Positions 56,063 through 64,000 of a stretch of 64,000 bases of DNA are shown here, one piece after another. Under the pieces are notes generated by a model. The model was not told the origin of the DNA, made no database searches, and saw only the letters and a list, made by a program, of their open reading frames with translations. The DNA comes from Candidatus Hydrogenedentota bacterium (GTDB lineage: Bacteria; Hydrogenedentota; Hydrogenedentia; Hydrogenedentales; SLHB01). The DNA lies in the NCBI GenBank assembly GCA_020849535.1, contig JADLGB010000101.1:59191-123190 (forward strand), written 5' to 3'. The position numbers were made by a program, and so were the translations under genes. How positions within the stretch are numbered: the first letter of the stretch is position 1; each line of letters begins with the position of its first letter.

Positions 56063-57496
56063 CTACTCCTGCTTTGCGGCCCATGTTGCCGCTTGCGCTA
56101 CAAGTCGCTGATAATTTGGATCCGTGAATCCGTTTGGCCCGTGCCCCAGTTGGATGAAGCACACGTTTGCATTGCTGTAACGGCGCGCCCAAGCCACCGC
56201 GCTGGCGCTCGACGGCTCGTCCGTCGTGAGCAGGAGCCGGTTGTCCGGAAACACATCGTAGTTATTGTAGGTCTCGTCGTGCACCGCAAAGTCCTTCAGG
56301 CCGCGGGTCACCGGGTGCTGGTCATCCGCCACATGCACTGTGAAGTCCACATCATGCTTGTACACGGACTTCGTGTGATTCGGCGTGTCCTCGAGGTAGT
56401 ACTTGGCCCCGATGATATTGGCGAACTCCGGCCATTCCGAGAACGCGGCTACCGCATGGTGCAACACCACCAGCCCCACGCCCTGGTCCAGCAAACGATG
56501 CAGATTCCCACGGCGTGTCACGGAGATCCGCTGCGTCATGTTGTACAGAACCACGACGTTGTACGGAAATCCCTCGACAGACTCGAAGATTTCGCTGTCA
56601 TCCTGCTGCGGAATGATTGTGTACGTCGCGCCCTGGTGTCCTTCGAACCATTTCGGGAACAGCGCCTCATCGAAGCTGTGGCCCCCGACCACCACGGCGG
56701 CGTTCACCTTGGGTGCCGGCCAAGGCTCCGGTATCGCAATCGTGACCTTGCCTGTGGCCGCCCATTCGGTGCCGCGCAGCATCAGCGTACGAAATCCCGG
56801 CTGGTCCATGGCGGCCACATCATGTCCAAGGATGTTGTAGAAGCAGCGGCCATTCCCATATTGCGTGACCACTGCCATGGGCTCGAAGCGTCCCGTGCCC
56901 TTCTGATGTTCGGCCGAAAACGCGGAAGCGATCAGGTGCATGGAAGGCTGCGGCGTGAGACGGTGATACAGCTCGTCAGGTCCCGTCAAAAACGGCGCCA
57001 TCCCTGCCACAATTGGGTGTTCTGGATCATCGATAGAAACCTGGAAGCGATGCTTGGACCCGTGGCCGGATTCCGCCCCCCATGTGCATCCCGCCATCTC
57101 CTGGAATTCCGGCCAATCGGAGAAGCACGCCGTAGCGGCGTGCAGTATTACGAGCCCCTTGCCCCCTTTCACGAAATCCACGACCGCCTTCTCAGCCTCT
57201 GCTCCCCACTGGCGTCCTGTCATTTCGGGATAGGCGCTCCAGTTATCGACCACCACGTCATAGGTCGCCAGCGTTTCGGCTGTGAGCGTCGACGGATCGT
57301 CCACGATGCTCGCTTCAAACCGTCCGCTTGCATCGTACATCTGCTTCAGAAACGGCGAGGTCGTCTTCCAGTCATGGTTGTTGCGCCCAGATAGGATGAG
57401 CGTGCGCAGCCGTTGCACCGATACCTCCTGTGCTCGTGCGACACACGCCGGAAGAGCCATACCTGCCACCAGAATGCCCATGAGAAAAGCCCGCAT
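56063..57496 (-). CDS. exported double ThuA-domain protein
   Basis: 477 residues with signal peptide (FLMGILVAGMALPACVARAQ). Two ThuA-like (class I glutamine amidotransferase-like) domains in tandem: ~30-245 (LILSGRNNHDW, GLVILHAATACFSDWPEF) and ~262-475 (AVVVGGHSFDEALF, GLVVLHHAVAAFSEWPEF). The repeated 'HA.A.FS.WPEF' shows an internal duplication. ThuA proteins are linked to sugar catabolism but their reaction is unclear. Ribosome binding site GGAGGGGG. It precedes the Gfo/Idh/MocA gene. Confidence 0.88.
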   Translation of the reverse strand: MRAFLMGILVAGMALPACVARAQEVSVQRLRTLILSGRNNHDWKTTSPFLKQMYDASGRFEASIVDDPSTLTAETLATYDVVVDNWSAYPEMTGRQWGAEAEKAVVDFVKGGKGLVILHAATACFSDWPEFQEMAGCTWGAESGHGSKHRFQVSIDDPEHPIVAGMAPFLTGPDELYHRLTPQPSMHLIASAFSAEHQKGTGRFEPMAVVTQYGNGRCFYNILGHDVAAMDQPGFRTLMLRGTEWAATGKVTIAIPEPWPAPKVNAAVVVGGHSFDEALFPKWFEGHQGATYTIIPQQDDSEIFESVEGFPYNVVVLYNMTQRISVTRRGNLHRLLDQGVGLVVLHHAVAAFSEWPEFANIIGAKYYLEDTPNHTKSVYKHDVDFTVHVADDQHPVTRGLKDFAVHDETYNNYDVFPDNRLLLTTDEPSSASAVAWARRYSNANVCFIQLGHGPNGFTDPNYQRLVAQAATWAAKQE

Positions 57497-57603
57497 TGTA
57501 CCCCCTCCCTAGCGCGCATCCGCCGCCGTTCCCGCGACACACCCCACCATCAAAGCACGGATAGCCTGTGAAAGCAAGACAAGGCCTGCCGCTCGCCTCT
57601 TCT

Positions 57604-57693
57604 GTAGGGCGGGATTTGTTCCCGCCTTCTTCGGTACTCGGGATTAGTTCTCGCTGCTTTGCACGAAGAAGGCGGGAACCAATCCCGCCCTAC
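57604..57693. mobile_element. MITE-like element, copy 2 (90 bp)
   Basis: Terminal inverted repeats of 30 bp (57604-57633 and 57664-57693, 29 of 30 identical) begin GTAGGGCGGGATTTGTTCCC, as in the 177-bp element at 51189. The interior is only about 30 nt. Left and right flanks continue as an imperfect CTCTTC inverted repeat. Confidence 0.6.
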
Positions 57694-57715
57694 GAAGAGG
57701 GCCATCATGCCGCAG

Positions 57716-57745
57716 TTGACGCGCTTTCCGCTTCGCCCCTACAAT
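57716..57745 (+). promoter_or_regulatory. promoter of the CNBD protein gene
   Basis: TTGACG, 18-nt spacer, TACAAT, about 80 nt before the ATG and 23 nt after the MITE-like element. Confidence 0.5.
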
Positions 57746-57825
57746 GCTGTGGGCATCATTCGGGCAGTGCGCCGCTTGGGGGTTCCGGATTTTCAGGCTG
57801 GTACTCGACGAACGGGAGCAACGCA

Positions 57826-58278
57826 ATGAACGACTCAAGGGAGCAGGTAGGGCAGCTTTCCGTGATGCTGGAATTGCCGCAGCATCTTCGTATCCAGGTG
57901 GAATCAGCCTTTCTGACCGTTGCCTCTCACCGCAGTGTCGCCGCCGGCGATATCCTCTTTACTCAGGATGACGCGAACCCGGACGAGGGCTGCGTCCTAT
58001 TGAGCGGTGGCGTGGAGGTCATTTCCCGTGGTGGGTTCAGCACCATCGTGGAGGCCCCGGCCCTGCTCGGCGAGATGAGGCAATTCCACATCGACCAGGC
58101 GCCCGGCCGGACCGCGAATGTCCGCGCGTTGGACAACCTGTCTGTCCTGCGCTTTGACTGGCCCGCATTCTACGAGGCCCTGGCTCGCCTGGCCTCCAAA
58201 GACGACGTGCAGGTGGTGCGTGCCGCCCTTCAGCGTCAAGCGTGGCTTCATTACCTGGAGAATGTCGACGAACTATAA
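57826..58278 (+). CDS. cyclic nucleotide-binding-fold protein without DNA-binding domain
   Basis: 150 residues. The beta-roll pattern of a cNMP-binding domain is visible (VAAGDILFTQDDANPDEGCV, LLSGGVEVIS, PALLGEMRQFHIDQAPGRTA, with the 'GEM' and 'RTA' parts of the phosphate-binding cassette). There is no helix-turn-helix, so it is not a CRP regulator by itself. The frame is open from 57568, but the ATG at 57826 follows GGGAG. It ends 12 nt from the end of the convergent cysA. Confidence 0.75.
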   Translation: MNDSREQVGQLSVMLELPQHLRIQVESAFLTVASHRSVAAGDILFTQDDANPDEGCVLLSGGVEVISRGGFSTIVEAPALLGEMRQFHIDQAPGRTANVRALDNLSVLRFDWPAFYEALARLASKDDVQVVRAALQRQAWLHYLENVDEL

Positions 58279-58290
58279 CGTCCGCCCCCG

Positions 58291-59364
58291 TCAGATGACG
58301 TAGTCATCCATGAACGTGCGTGCGTCACGCACACTGACGAATACCTCCTCTTCCTTTCGTACATTCAGCTTGCGGTACTTGTCGTGCGACATCTCCGCGA
58401 GGATCGAATCGCCGGAGTTACTCAAAAGCTCCAGACGTACCGTTGGCCCGGCCGACTGCACGCGCAGTACTCGCGCAGGTAGCGCCGCCAGCGACTTGTC
58501 CCGGTGCACCTCGACATCGTACGGGCGGATGAAGGCGCGCGCCACCTGGCCGCTGACCCCTGCAACGTGGTTGTTGGGCAGCAGCAGTGGACCCACGCGC
58601 ACCCCGTCTTGCTCTACACGGCCATGGAACAGGTTGACGTTTCCAAGGAAGTTGATGACGAACTCCGTCTTCGGTTGGTGAAACACCTCTTCGGGTGTAC
58701 CTTCCTGCTCGATGCGTCCCTCATTCATGACGACGATACGGTCGGCTACTTCCAACGCCTCTTCCTGGTCGTGCGTGACCAGGATGCTCGTTACGTGCAG
58801 CTCATCATGCAAACGCCGCAGCCAACGCCGAAGCTCCTGTCGGACCTTGGCGTCGAGTGCGCCGAACGGCTCGTCAAGCAGAAGCACACGGGGCTCGATG
58901 GCCAACGCGCGGGCAAGCGCCACGCGCTGGCGTTGCCCCCCCGACAGTTGGCCGGGATAGCGACTCTCCAGGTTCTCCAATTGAATCAAGTGCAGCAATT
59001 CGCGCACGCGCCGGCTGATCTCTTGGTTGCTGGGCCGCTCTTTTCGTGGCCGTACCCGCAGTCCAAACGCGATATTCTCAAACACCGTCATGTGGCGGAA
59101 CAGCGCGTAGTGTTGAAACACGAACCCCACCTGACGCTGCCCCACGGCCTGTCCTTCGACGCGTTCCTCGTGGAACCGGATCTCACTGTCCGGACTCGCA
59201 TCCGGCTGATCAAGCCCCGAGATGATCCGCAGCAAGGTGGTTTTGCCCGAACCCGAAGGGCCAAGCAGAGCGACGAGTTCGCCCGCGGCGACCTCGAGGC
59301 TGACATCCCGCAACGCGGCGAAACGCCCGAATGTCTTCGTGATGTGACGGACTGCAATGCTCAT
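58291..59364 (-). CDS. cysA: sulfate/thiosulfate ABC importer ATPase
   Basis: 357 residues. Walker A GPSGSGKT (35-42), Q-loop [13 protein letters not shown], signature LSGGQ (140-144), Walker B LLLDEP (161-166) and a C-terminal TOBE-like domain (~240-350). It powers import through CysT/CysW. It begins 3 nt after cysW ends and closes the operon of porin, small protein, binding protein, cysT, cysW and cysA. Confidence 0.95.
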   Translation of the reverse strand: MSIAVRHITKTFGRFAALRDVSLEVAAGELVALLGPSGSGKTTLLRIISGLDQPDASPDSEIRFHEERVEGQAVGQRQVGFVFQHYALFRHMTVFENIAFGLRVRPRKERPSNQEISRRVRELLHLIQLENLESRYPGQLSGGQRQRVALARALAIEPRVLLLDEPFGALDAKVRQELRRWLRRLHDELHVTSILVTHDQEEALEVADRIVVMNEGRIEQEGTPEEVFHQPKTEFVINFLGNVNLFHGRVEQDGVRVGPLLLPNNHVAGVSGQVARAFIRPYDVEVHRDKSLAALPARVLRVQSAGPTVRLELLSNSGDSILAEMSHDKYRKLNVRKEEEVFVSVRDARTFMDDYVI

Positions 59365-59367
59365 GGT

Positions 59368-60261
59368 CTACTCCTTCCCTGGAGGGATCGTTTCAACATC
59401 CGTTCGATTCATCCGCCACTCGACCAGCGACTTCAAGGCAAGTGTCACGAGGGCCAGCATCGCGAGCAGCGAAGCAACGGCAAATGCGGCGACAAAGTTG
59501 TATTCGTTGTAGAGCACTTCCACGTGAAGCGGCATGGTGTTGGTCTTGCCGCGGATGTGCCCGGAGACCACCGAAACCGCACCGAATTCGCCCATGGCGC
59601 GTGCGTTGCACAGGATCACCCCGTACAGCAGCGCCCACTTGACGTTCGGGACCGTCACACGCCAGAACGTCTTCCACCCGCTGGCGCCAAGCACCAGCGC
59701 CGCCATCTCTTCTTCATTGCCCTGTTCCTGCATGAGCGGAATCAGTTCGCGCGCGACAAACGGAAACGTGACGAAGATCGTGCACAACACGATGCCCGGC
59801 ACGGCGAAGATGATCTTGATGTCGTGCTCCGAAAGCCACGGGCCCAGCCACCCCTGGAGTCCAAAAAGTAATACAAAGACCAGACCCGCGATGACTGGTG
59901 AGACGGCGAACGGCAAGTCGATGAGTGTGACAAGCACGTTGCGGCCTCTGAAATCGAACTTGGCCAGAGCCCACGCCGCGGCCGCCCCGAAAACGAGGTT
60001 GGCCGGCACCGAAATGGCCGCGGCGATTAGCGTGAGCTTGATCGCCGCCAACGCGTCCTCGTCCTGGAAGCTCTCCAGGTACGCCCCGATTCCCTTGCGA
60101 AGGGCTTCCGTCATGATGGCCGCGAGAGGCAGGAACAGAAAGAGTCCAATAAACGTCAGCGAAATCGAGATGAGGATCACGCGAACCCAAAGCGGCTCCT
60201 GGTTCGTGGCCGCCTTCACCTTGATGGGGACGGCCGGGTAGATGGTGTCGAGCGAGGCCAT
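59368..60261 (-). CDS. cysW: sulfate ABC importer permease CysW
   Basis: 297 residues with about six membrane helices and the permease EAA loop ([20 protein letters not shown]). [20 protein letters not shown] and [13 protein letters not shown] are specific to CysW. The ATG at 60261 follows GGAGGGATCGCG and overlaps the stop of cysT (TAATG); the frame opens at 60300. Confidence 0.94.
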   Translation of the reverse strand: MASLDTIYPAVPIKVKAATNQEPLWVRVILISISLTFIGLFLFLPLAAIMTEALRKGIGAYLESFQDEDALAAIKLTLIAAAISVPANLVFGAAAAWALAKFDFRGRNVLVTLIDLPFAVSPVIAGLVFVLLFGLQGWLGPWLSEHDIKIIFAVPGIVLCTIFVTFPFVARELIPLMQEQGNEEEMAALVLGASGWKTFWRVTVPNVKWALLYGVILCNARAMGEFGAVSVVSGHIRGKTNTMPLHVEVLYNEYNFVAAFAVASLLAMLALVTLALKSLVEWRMNRTDVETIPPGKE

Positions 60262-61103
60262 TACGCGATCCCTCCATGAAAGCGGCGCGAACTCCACCAT
60301 TGCAGCACGTTGATCGCGAGCAGCAGAAGAAAGGACACGACCAGCATGACGAGCGCCAGCGCCGTCGCACCCGCATAGTCGTACTGCTCGAGCTTGGTGA
60401 TGATGAGCAGACTCGTAATCTCAGTGCGCATCGGCATGTTTCCGGAGATGAAGACCACGGAACCGTACTCGCCGATCGCACGCGCGAACGACAAGGCGAA
60501 TCCCGTCAGCAGCGCCGGCAGCAGCGTCGGCACGATGACGCGCAGAAATGTCTGAAGACGCCGCGCGCCCAGGCTGGCGGCCGCCTCTTCCAGTTCTGGG
60601 TCAAGATCCGCAATGGCCGGTTGCAGCGTGCGCACCACGAAGGGCAGTCCGATGAACGTCAGCGCGATGACCACCCCGAGTGGAGAGAAGGCGGCCTTGA
60701 TTCCCCATGCTTCAAGGTACTGGCCAAGCCAACCATTCTTCGAATAGATAGCCGTTAACGCGATGCCCGACACCGCCGTGGGCAGTGCGAACGGCAGGTC
60801 CACAATCGCGTCCACCAGCCGCTTCCCGGGAAACCTATATCGCACCAATGTCCAGGCAACGATGAACCCAAACACCGCGTTGATCAGCGCGCCCGCCAGC
60901 GAGGCGCCAAACGTGAGTTTGTACGAAGCCACAACGCGAGGCTCCGTGACGCTCGCCCAGAAGTCCGGAAAGGTCATGGAGGCGCTTCTCACGACAAGAC
61001 CGCTCAGCGGGATCAGCACGATGAGGCACAGGTAGAAGACCGTGTAGCCCAAGGTCAGGCCGAAGCCCGGCAGCACGCTGTGTTTCTTCTTCAGCAGGTT
61101 CAT
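60261..61103 (-). CDS. cysT: sulfate ABC importer permease CysT (CysU)
   Basis: 280 residues, six helices, the permease EAA loop ([19 protein letters not shown]) and the CysT-typical [20 protein letters not shown]. It forms the heterodimeric channel with CysW; their genes overlap by one base, so they are translationally coupled. Confidence 0.94.
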   Translation of the reverse strand: MNLLKKKHSVLPGFGLTLGYTVFYLCLIVLIPLSGLVVRSASMTFPDFWASVTEPRVVASYKLTFGASLAGALINAVFGFIVAWTLVRYRFPGKRLVDAIVDLPFALPTAVSGIALTAIYSKNGWLGQYLEAWGIKAAFSPLGVVIALTFIGLPFVVRTLQPAIADLDPELEEAAASLGARRLQTFLRVIVPTLLPALLTGFALSFARAIGEYGSVVFISGNMPMRTEITSLLIITKLEQYDYAGATALALVMLVVSFLLLLAINVLQWWSSRRFHGGIA

Positions 61104-61118
61104 ACTCGTTAGTCCCTG

Positions 61119-61149
61119 GGGGAGGCGGCCACGTGAAGGCCGCCTCCCC
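61119..61149. promoter_or_regulatory. 12-bp GC stem-loop between sbp and cysT
   Basis: GGGGAGGCGGCC pairs perfectly with GGCCGCCTCCCC across a 7-nt loop (61131-61137). No T-run follows on the minus strand. It is more likely an mRNA-stabilising or attenuating stem that raises binding-protein expression above the permeases than a full terminator. Confidence 0.55.
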
Positions 61150-61166
61150 TGCTCGAATACCGTCGA

Positions 61167-62264
61167 TCAGCGGCTCGGCTGATAGATCGCGTCAAACACG
61201 CCGCCGTCGTTGAAGTGAGTTTCCTGGGCCTTCTTCCAGCCCCCGAACACGGCGTCGATCGTCACCAACTCCACCTTGGGGAATCGTGCCAGGTCCGCGG
61301 GATTGGCACTCTCCGGTTTGGAGGGCCGGTAAAAATGCTTCGCCACGATGCGCTGTCCTTCAGGTGAGTAAAGGTACTCGAGATACGCCTGCGCCACTTC
61401 TGTAGTGCCGTGCTTCTTCGCGTTCTTGTCTACCAGCGTCACTGCGGGTTCGGCGAGGATGCTGAGACTCGGAACCACGACCTCAACACTGTCCGGCCCC
61501 AGCTCGTTGATCGCGAGGAAGGCCTCGTTTTCCCACGCCAACAGCACGTCTCCGATCCCGCGCTGCACGAAGGTCGTCGTGCTGCCGCGGGCGCCGGAAT
61601 CCAGCACGGGCACATTCTTCAGCAAGGCCGCGACGAAGTTCTTGGCGTTGTCATTGGCCTTGGCCACATCGGCCGCGAACTGCGGCTCGTTGACTTTCTT
61701 CAGATCGCCCAGGTCTTTCTTGAGCGAATAGGCCCACGCGGCGAGGTAGTTCCACCGTGCCCCTCCCGAGGTCTTCGGATTCGGCGTGATGACCTCGATC
61801 CCCGGCTTCACCAGATCGTCCCAATCTTTAATGCCTTTCGGATTGCCTTTCCGGACGAGAAACACGATCGTGCTCGTGTATGGGCAACTGTTGTTGGGAA
61901 GGCGGCCCTGCCAATCCACCGGGAAGAGGCGTGCTTTCTCCGCGATGGCCGTAATGTCGTAGGCCAGCGCCAATGTCACGACGTCCGCCTCTAAGCCGTC
62001 AATCACCGCGCGCGCCTGCTTGCCCGCTCCCCCGTGCGACTGCTCGATCGTGACGTCTTGTCCCGTCTTCTCCTTCCAGTACTTGGCGAAGGCCGCGTTG
62101 TACTCCACATACAATTCGCGCGTCGGGTCGTACGATACATTCAACAGTTCCGAGCCAGCGGCGTAGGCGGGAACAGCCGTCAGCCCGCTTGCCAGAAGCA
62201 GAGCCAGCGCGAGCGGGACGTTGATCCATCCCGTTAGTTGTCTCGATTCTCGAATCTTCTTCAT
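61167..62264 (-). CDS. sbp: periplasmic sulfate/thiosulfate-binding protein
   Basis: 365 residues. Signal peptide ([19 protein letters not shown]), then the SBP/CysP family pattern: [56 protein letters not shown] and [19 protein letters not shown], which line the anion pocket. It delivers sulfate or thiosulfate to CysTWA. Start ATG 62264 follows AAGGA; the frame opens at 62330. Confidence 0.95.
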   Translation of the reverse strand: MKKIRESRQLTGWINVPLALALLLASGLTAVPAYAAGSELLNVSYDPTRELYVEYNAAFAKYWKEKTGQDVTIEQSHGGAGKQARAVIDGLEADVVTLALAYDITAIAEKARLFPVDWQGRLPNNSCPYTSTIVFLVRKGNPKGIKDWDDLVKPGIEVITPNPKTSGGARWNYLAAWAYSLKKDLGDLKKVNEPQFAADVAKANDNAKNFVAALLKNVPVLDSGARGSTTTFVQRGIGDVLLAWENEAFLAINELGPDSVEVVVPSLSILAEPAVTLVDKNAKKHGTTEVAQAYLEYLYSPEGQRIVAKHFYRPSKPESANPADLARFPKVELVTIDAVFGGWKKAQETHFNDGGVFDAIYQPSR

Positions 62265-62301
62265 GTTGTCGTTCCTTGACGGTGCGGAGTAGCTTCTCTG
62301 C

Positions 62302-62493
62302 CTAGGCCTGCTTTTCCTCGCTGAACGCATCCCATACGTTCAGAAAGATGTTGGTGAAAGTGTTGAGTGCTGTCCCGAATGTCCCGAGCGCGGATCCAAA
62401 CGCGCCAAGGATAACCCCGATCTGCTGCCACTGAAGCAGCGACACGGCATACGCGGGGCGGGTTGTCTTGGTGATCGACCGGATATGTGACAT
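62302..62493 (-). CDS. unknown 63-residue protein of the sulfate operon
   Basis: 63 residues, preceded by GAGGAG ten bases before the ATG, and set 37 nt before the sulfate-binding protein gene on the same strand. A basic start ([12 protein letters not shown]) is followed by an apolar, glycine-spaced stretch ([20 protein letters not shown]) and an acidic end (DAFSEEKQA), so a membrane-associated helix is likely. I recognise no family; it is unlike OscA-type small sulfur proteins. A real gene by ribosome site, spacing and context. Confidence 0.6.
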   Translation of the reverse strand: MSHIRSITKTTRPAYAVSLLQWQQIGVILGAFGSALGTFGTALNTFTNIFLNVWDAFSEEKQA

Positions 62494-62588
62494 CAGAAGA
62501 ACTCCTCTTCGAATAGCTCATGTTTGCGTTATTAATTCGTGCTTTTCCGCCATGGCGATTGGCTCATCGGCGGCTGTCAATTGCTCCG

Positions 62589-64000
62589 TCAGAATTCAAA
62601 TTGGAACCGGGTCTGAAACACGTCGAAATCCCCATCGAAACGTTCCTGCTCGACCTCGTTGTGGATGTAATTCCACGTGATTCGCACGTTTGGGTTGAGG
62701 TACCAGTTGAGGCCCAAGGTGTACGCGGTTTGTTCACCGCCCCAGATCGGCTTGTCGGTCAGGTCCACGCTTGAATACCGCGCCGTGACTTCCCAGGCGC
62801 CCCAGCCATCCCGCTTGCGCAGATTGAAGTTGTGCTCGGGAACCACCCGGTCAAAGATACCGCTCTCATTGCGGTACGGACGATGCTCGCCGGTCAGGAA
62901 GTACGAGCCCTGCACGTAGTACCCGTCAAACGTGAGGTCTCCCGCGAACGTCGAATCGTAATCCGAGCGGATGTACTCACTTTGCAGCGAGAACGGGCCA
63001 AGCACCGTGGCCGCCTCCAATCCCAGCAGGTTCACATCGTCGGCCCGCGCGTCGCGCAGCCGGAAGGACTGCGGCAAGGCGTCGGGATCGATGTAGCGGA
63101 ACAATGCCAAGCGGGTTTCCGGACGCACCCCGTAGTTCACACGCGCCCCATCGGGATTCCGCACGCTGTACGCCGCGCCCAGATGCAGAAGTTTCTCGCC
63201 CTCGTCTTCGTACCACGGTAGTCCCGTGACGCGTCCCGTGATCTGATAGCCCTGATCCTCATCCGAGTCATTTGCACTCGGCCAGTCATCCGTTTCCTTG
63301 AAGGCACCAATCGCCCATGTCAGCCGCTCCTTCTTGGGCTCGCCAAGAAGTGCATCGCTCAGTTGAACCCCCGCGTTGCGTGACGGCACGAAGACGTTCG
63401 CCAACGACCGCTCCACGAAGGTCCGGTTCGTGACCGCGGTCAATTCCTCCAGGCTGAACGGTTCGCGAAAGTGGCCTACGCGGAACGACATGTACCGGTC
63501 CCCGCCATAGTGAATCGCGTCATACTGCAGGTACGCGTCGCGGAACTTGGGTGTGTCCTCACCGCCCTCACCCGCAAAGTCGAATTCCAGGTCGGAAGAG
63601 AAGTCCTCCCAGAACTTCCCCTGGAGCCGAATCCGGGCAAAGCGGAAGCCTGTTCCGTCCTGCTCATCGCCGATGGCCTGTTTCAGCGCCTCATCTTGAT
63701 CGAACCAAGCGAAGTCGTAGCCAAGCCGCCCGCGAATCCGCAGTTGGAAGGCCTTGTTGGCCGAAGAAACTGTCAGGCCATCCGTGTCCAGCTTCACCGC
63801 GGGCAGGGCCTTGGCTTTGTCTTCGGCGGCCTTCTTGTCGTTCTCGGCTTGCACCTCGAGCTGACGGACCTGCTTGGTCAGCTCGTAGACCTGCTTCTTC
63901 AGTTGTTCGATCTGCTCCACGGTCACACCTTGACTTGCCGCGGGCGGTGGCTCCGGAGGCGGGTCCTGTGCCCAGGCCGCCCAGGCCAATGCGGCCACAA
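62589..64000 (-). CDS. OprO/OprP-type porin (5' partial)
   Basis: About 470 residues are visible and the 5' end lies beyond the window: the frame runs off the edge inside the signal peptide (AALAWAAWAQ). A short coiled coil (~25-60, VEQIEQLKKQVYELTKQVRQ) is followed by a porin beta-barrel ending in FQTRFQFEF, the terminal aromatic needed for outer-membrane insertion. It matches phosphate/anion-selective porins (FRFARIRLQGKFWEDF, RVGHFREPFSLEE). Position at the head of the sulfate importer genes suggests oxyanion uptake. Confidence 0.85.
   Translation of the reverse strand, partial: VAALAWAAWAQDPPPEPPPAASQGVTVEQIEQLKKQVYELTKQVRQLEVQAENDKKAAEDKAKALPAVKLDTDGLTVSSANKAFQLRIRGRLGYDFAWFDQDEALKQAIGDEQDGTGFRFARIRLQGKFWEDFSSDLEFDFAGEGGEDTPKFRDAYLQYDAIHYGGDRYMSFRVGHFREPFSLEELTAVTNRTFVERSLANVFVPSRNAGVQLSDALLGEPKKERLTWAIGAFKETDDWPSANDSDEDQGYQITGRVTGLPWYEDEGEKLLHLGAAYSVRNPDGARVNYGVRPETRLALFRYIDPDALPQSFRLRDARADDVNLLGLEAATVLGPFSLQSEYIRSDYDSTFAGDLTFDGYYVQGSYFLTGEHRPYRNESGIFDRVVPEHNFNLRKRDGWGAWEVTARYSSVDLTDKPIWGGEQTAYTLGLNWYLNPNVRITWNYIHNEVEQERFDGDFDVFQTRFQFEF

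Noticed and set aside
56093..59871. Long plus-strand frames antisense to the ThuA protein and CysA
   Set aside because: Shadow frames; the minus-strand proteins have clear family motifs.
1..64000. tRNA, rRNA or known riboswitch
   Set aside because: I read the intergenic stretches and found no cloverleaf, rRNA segment or recognised riboswitch core; a covariance-model scan would be decisive.

Overview
The window is high-GC, gene-dense bacterial chromosome with no rRNA, tRNA, CRISPR array, phage or plasmid module that I can see. The protein families point to an environmental Gram-negative of the Planctomycetota / Hydrogenedentota type: DUF1501 and DUF1549/DUF1553 (planctomycete-type cytochrome) proteins, tandem ThuA domains, Tat-exported Gfo/Idh/MocA proteins, HEAT and WD40 giants, MshEN-tailed coiled-coil proteins and an A/V-type ATPase. 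Hydrogenedentota is my best guess, but the phylum is an inference from gene content only.

Layout. 1-5.8 kb: end of a HEAT-repeat protein, a voltage-gated-type K+ channel, a PL10-like pectate lyase and an orphan PTS EIIA-like protein. 6.1-14.6 kb: a complete nine-gene A/V-type ATPase operon (G/H-C-I-K-F-E-A-B-D), tightly coupled and led by a good sigma70-type promoter. 14.7-17.2 kb: an NAD-dependent epimerase converging on an HTTM/gamma-carboxylase-like membrane protein. 17.6-24.9 kb: four co-directional exported proteins: dockerin-like plus Calx-beta; a 1110-residue helical protein whose C-terminal half resembles the pore and TcB-binding region of Tc toxin A; a tail-collar protein; and a cohesin-like protein with a C-terminal membrane anchor. 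This is the best candidate for an undescribed system. 25-26 kb: a PAS-GGDEF diguanylate cyclase.

26.2-34.3 kb: DUF1501, BIG2-DUF1549/1553 and cytochrome-WD40 proteins; the last is split by a 13-bp tandem duplication that shifts the frame. 34.3-39.6 kb: two coiled-coil proteins, one ending in an MshEN (possible c-di-GMP) domain, the other built from nested 49- and 28-residue heptad modules with a membrane span and leucine-rich tail. 39.9-42.2 kb: a GHL10-like glycosidase and a Tat-exported beta-propeller protein. 42.3-49.0 kb: a TetR-RND efflux operon with a palindromic operator at the tetR promoter. 49.2-51.2 kb: nrfHA nitrite reductase behind a promoter that overlaps a palindromic operator. 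51.5-57.5 kb: a GH106-like rhamnosidase, a Gfo/Idh/MocA oxidoreductase and a double ThuA protein. 57.8-64 kb: a small cyclic-nucleotide-binding-domain protein, then a sulfate ABC importer (porin, unknown 63-aa protein, binding protein, CysT, CysW, CysA).

Together the genes describe a heterotrophic degrader of plant or algal polysaccharide (pectin, rhamnose-containing chains) that can use nitrite as an electron acceptor and carries an A/V-type ion-translocating ATPase. Short dispersed inverted-repeat elements punctuate the intergenic spaces.
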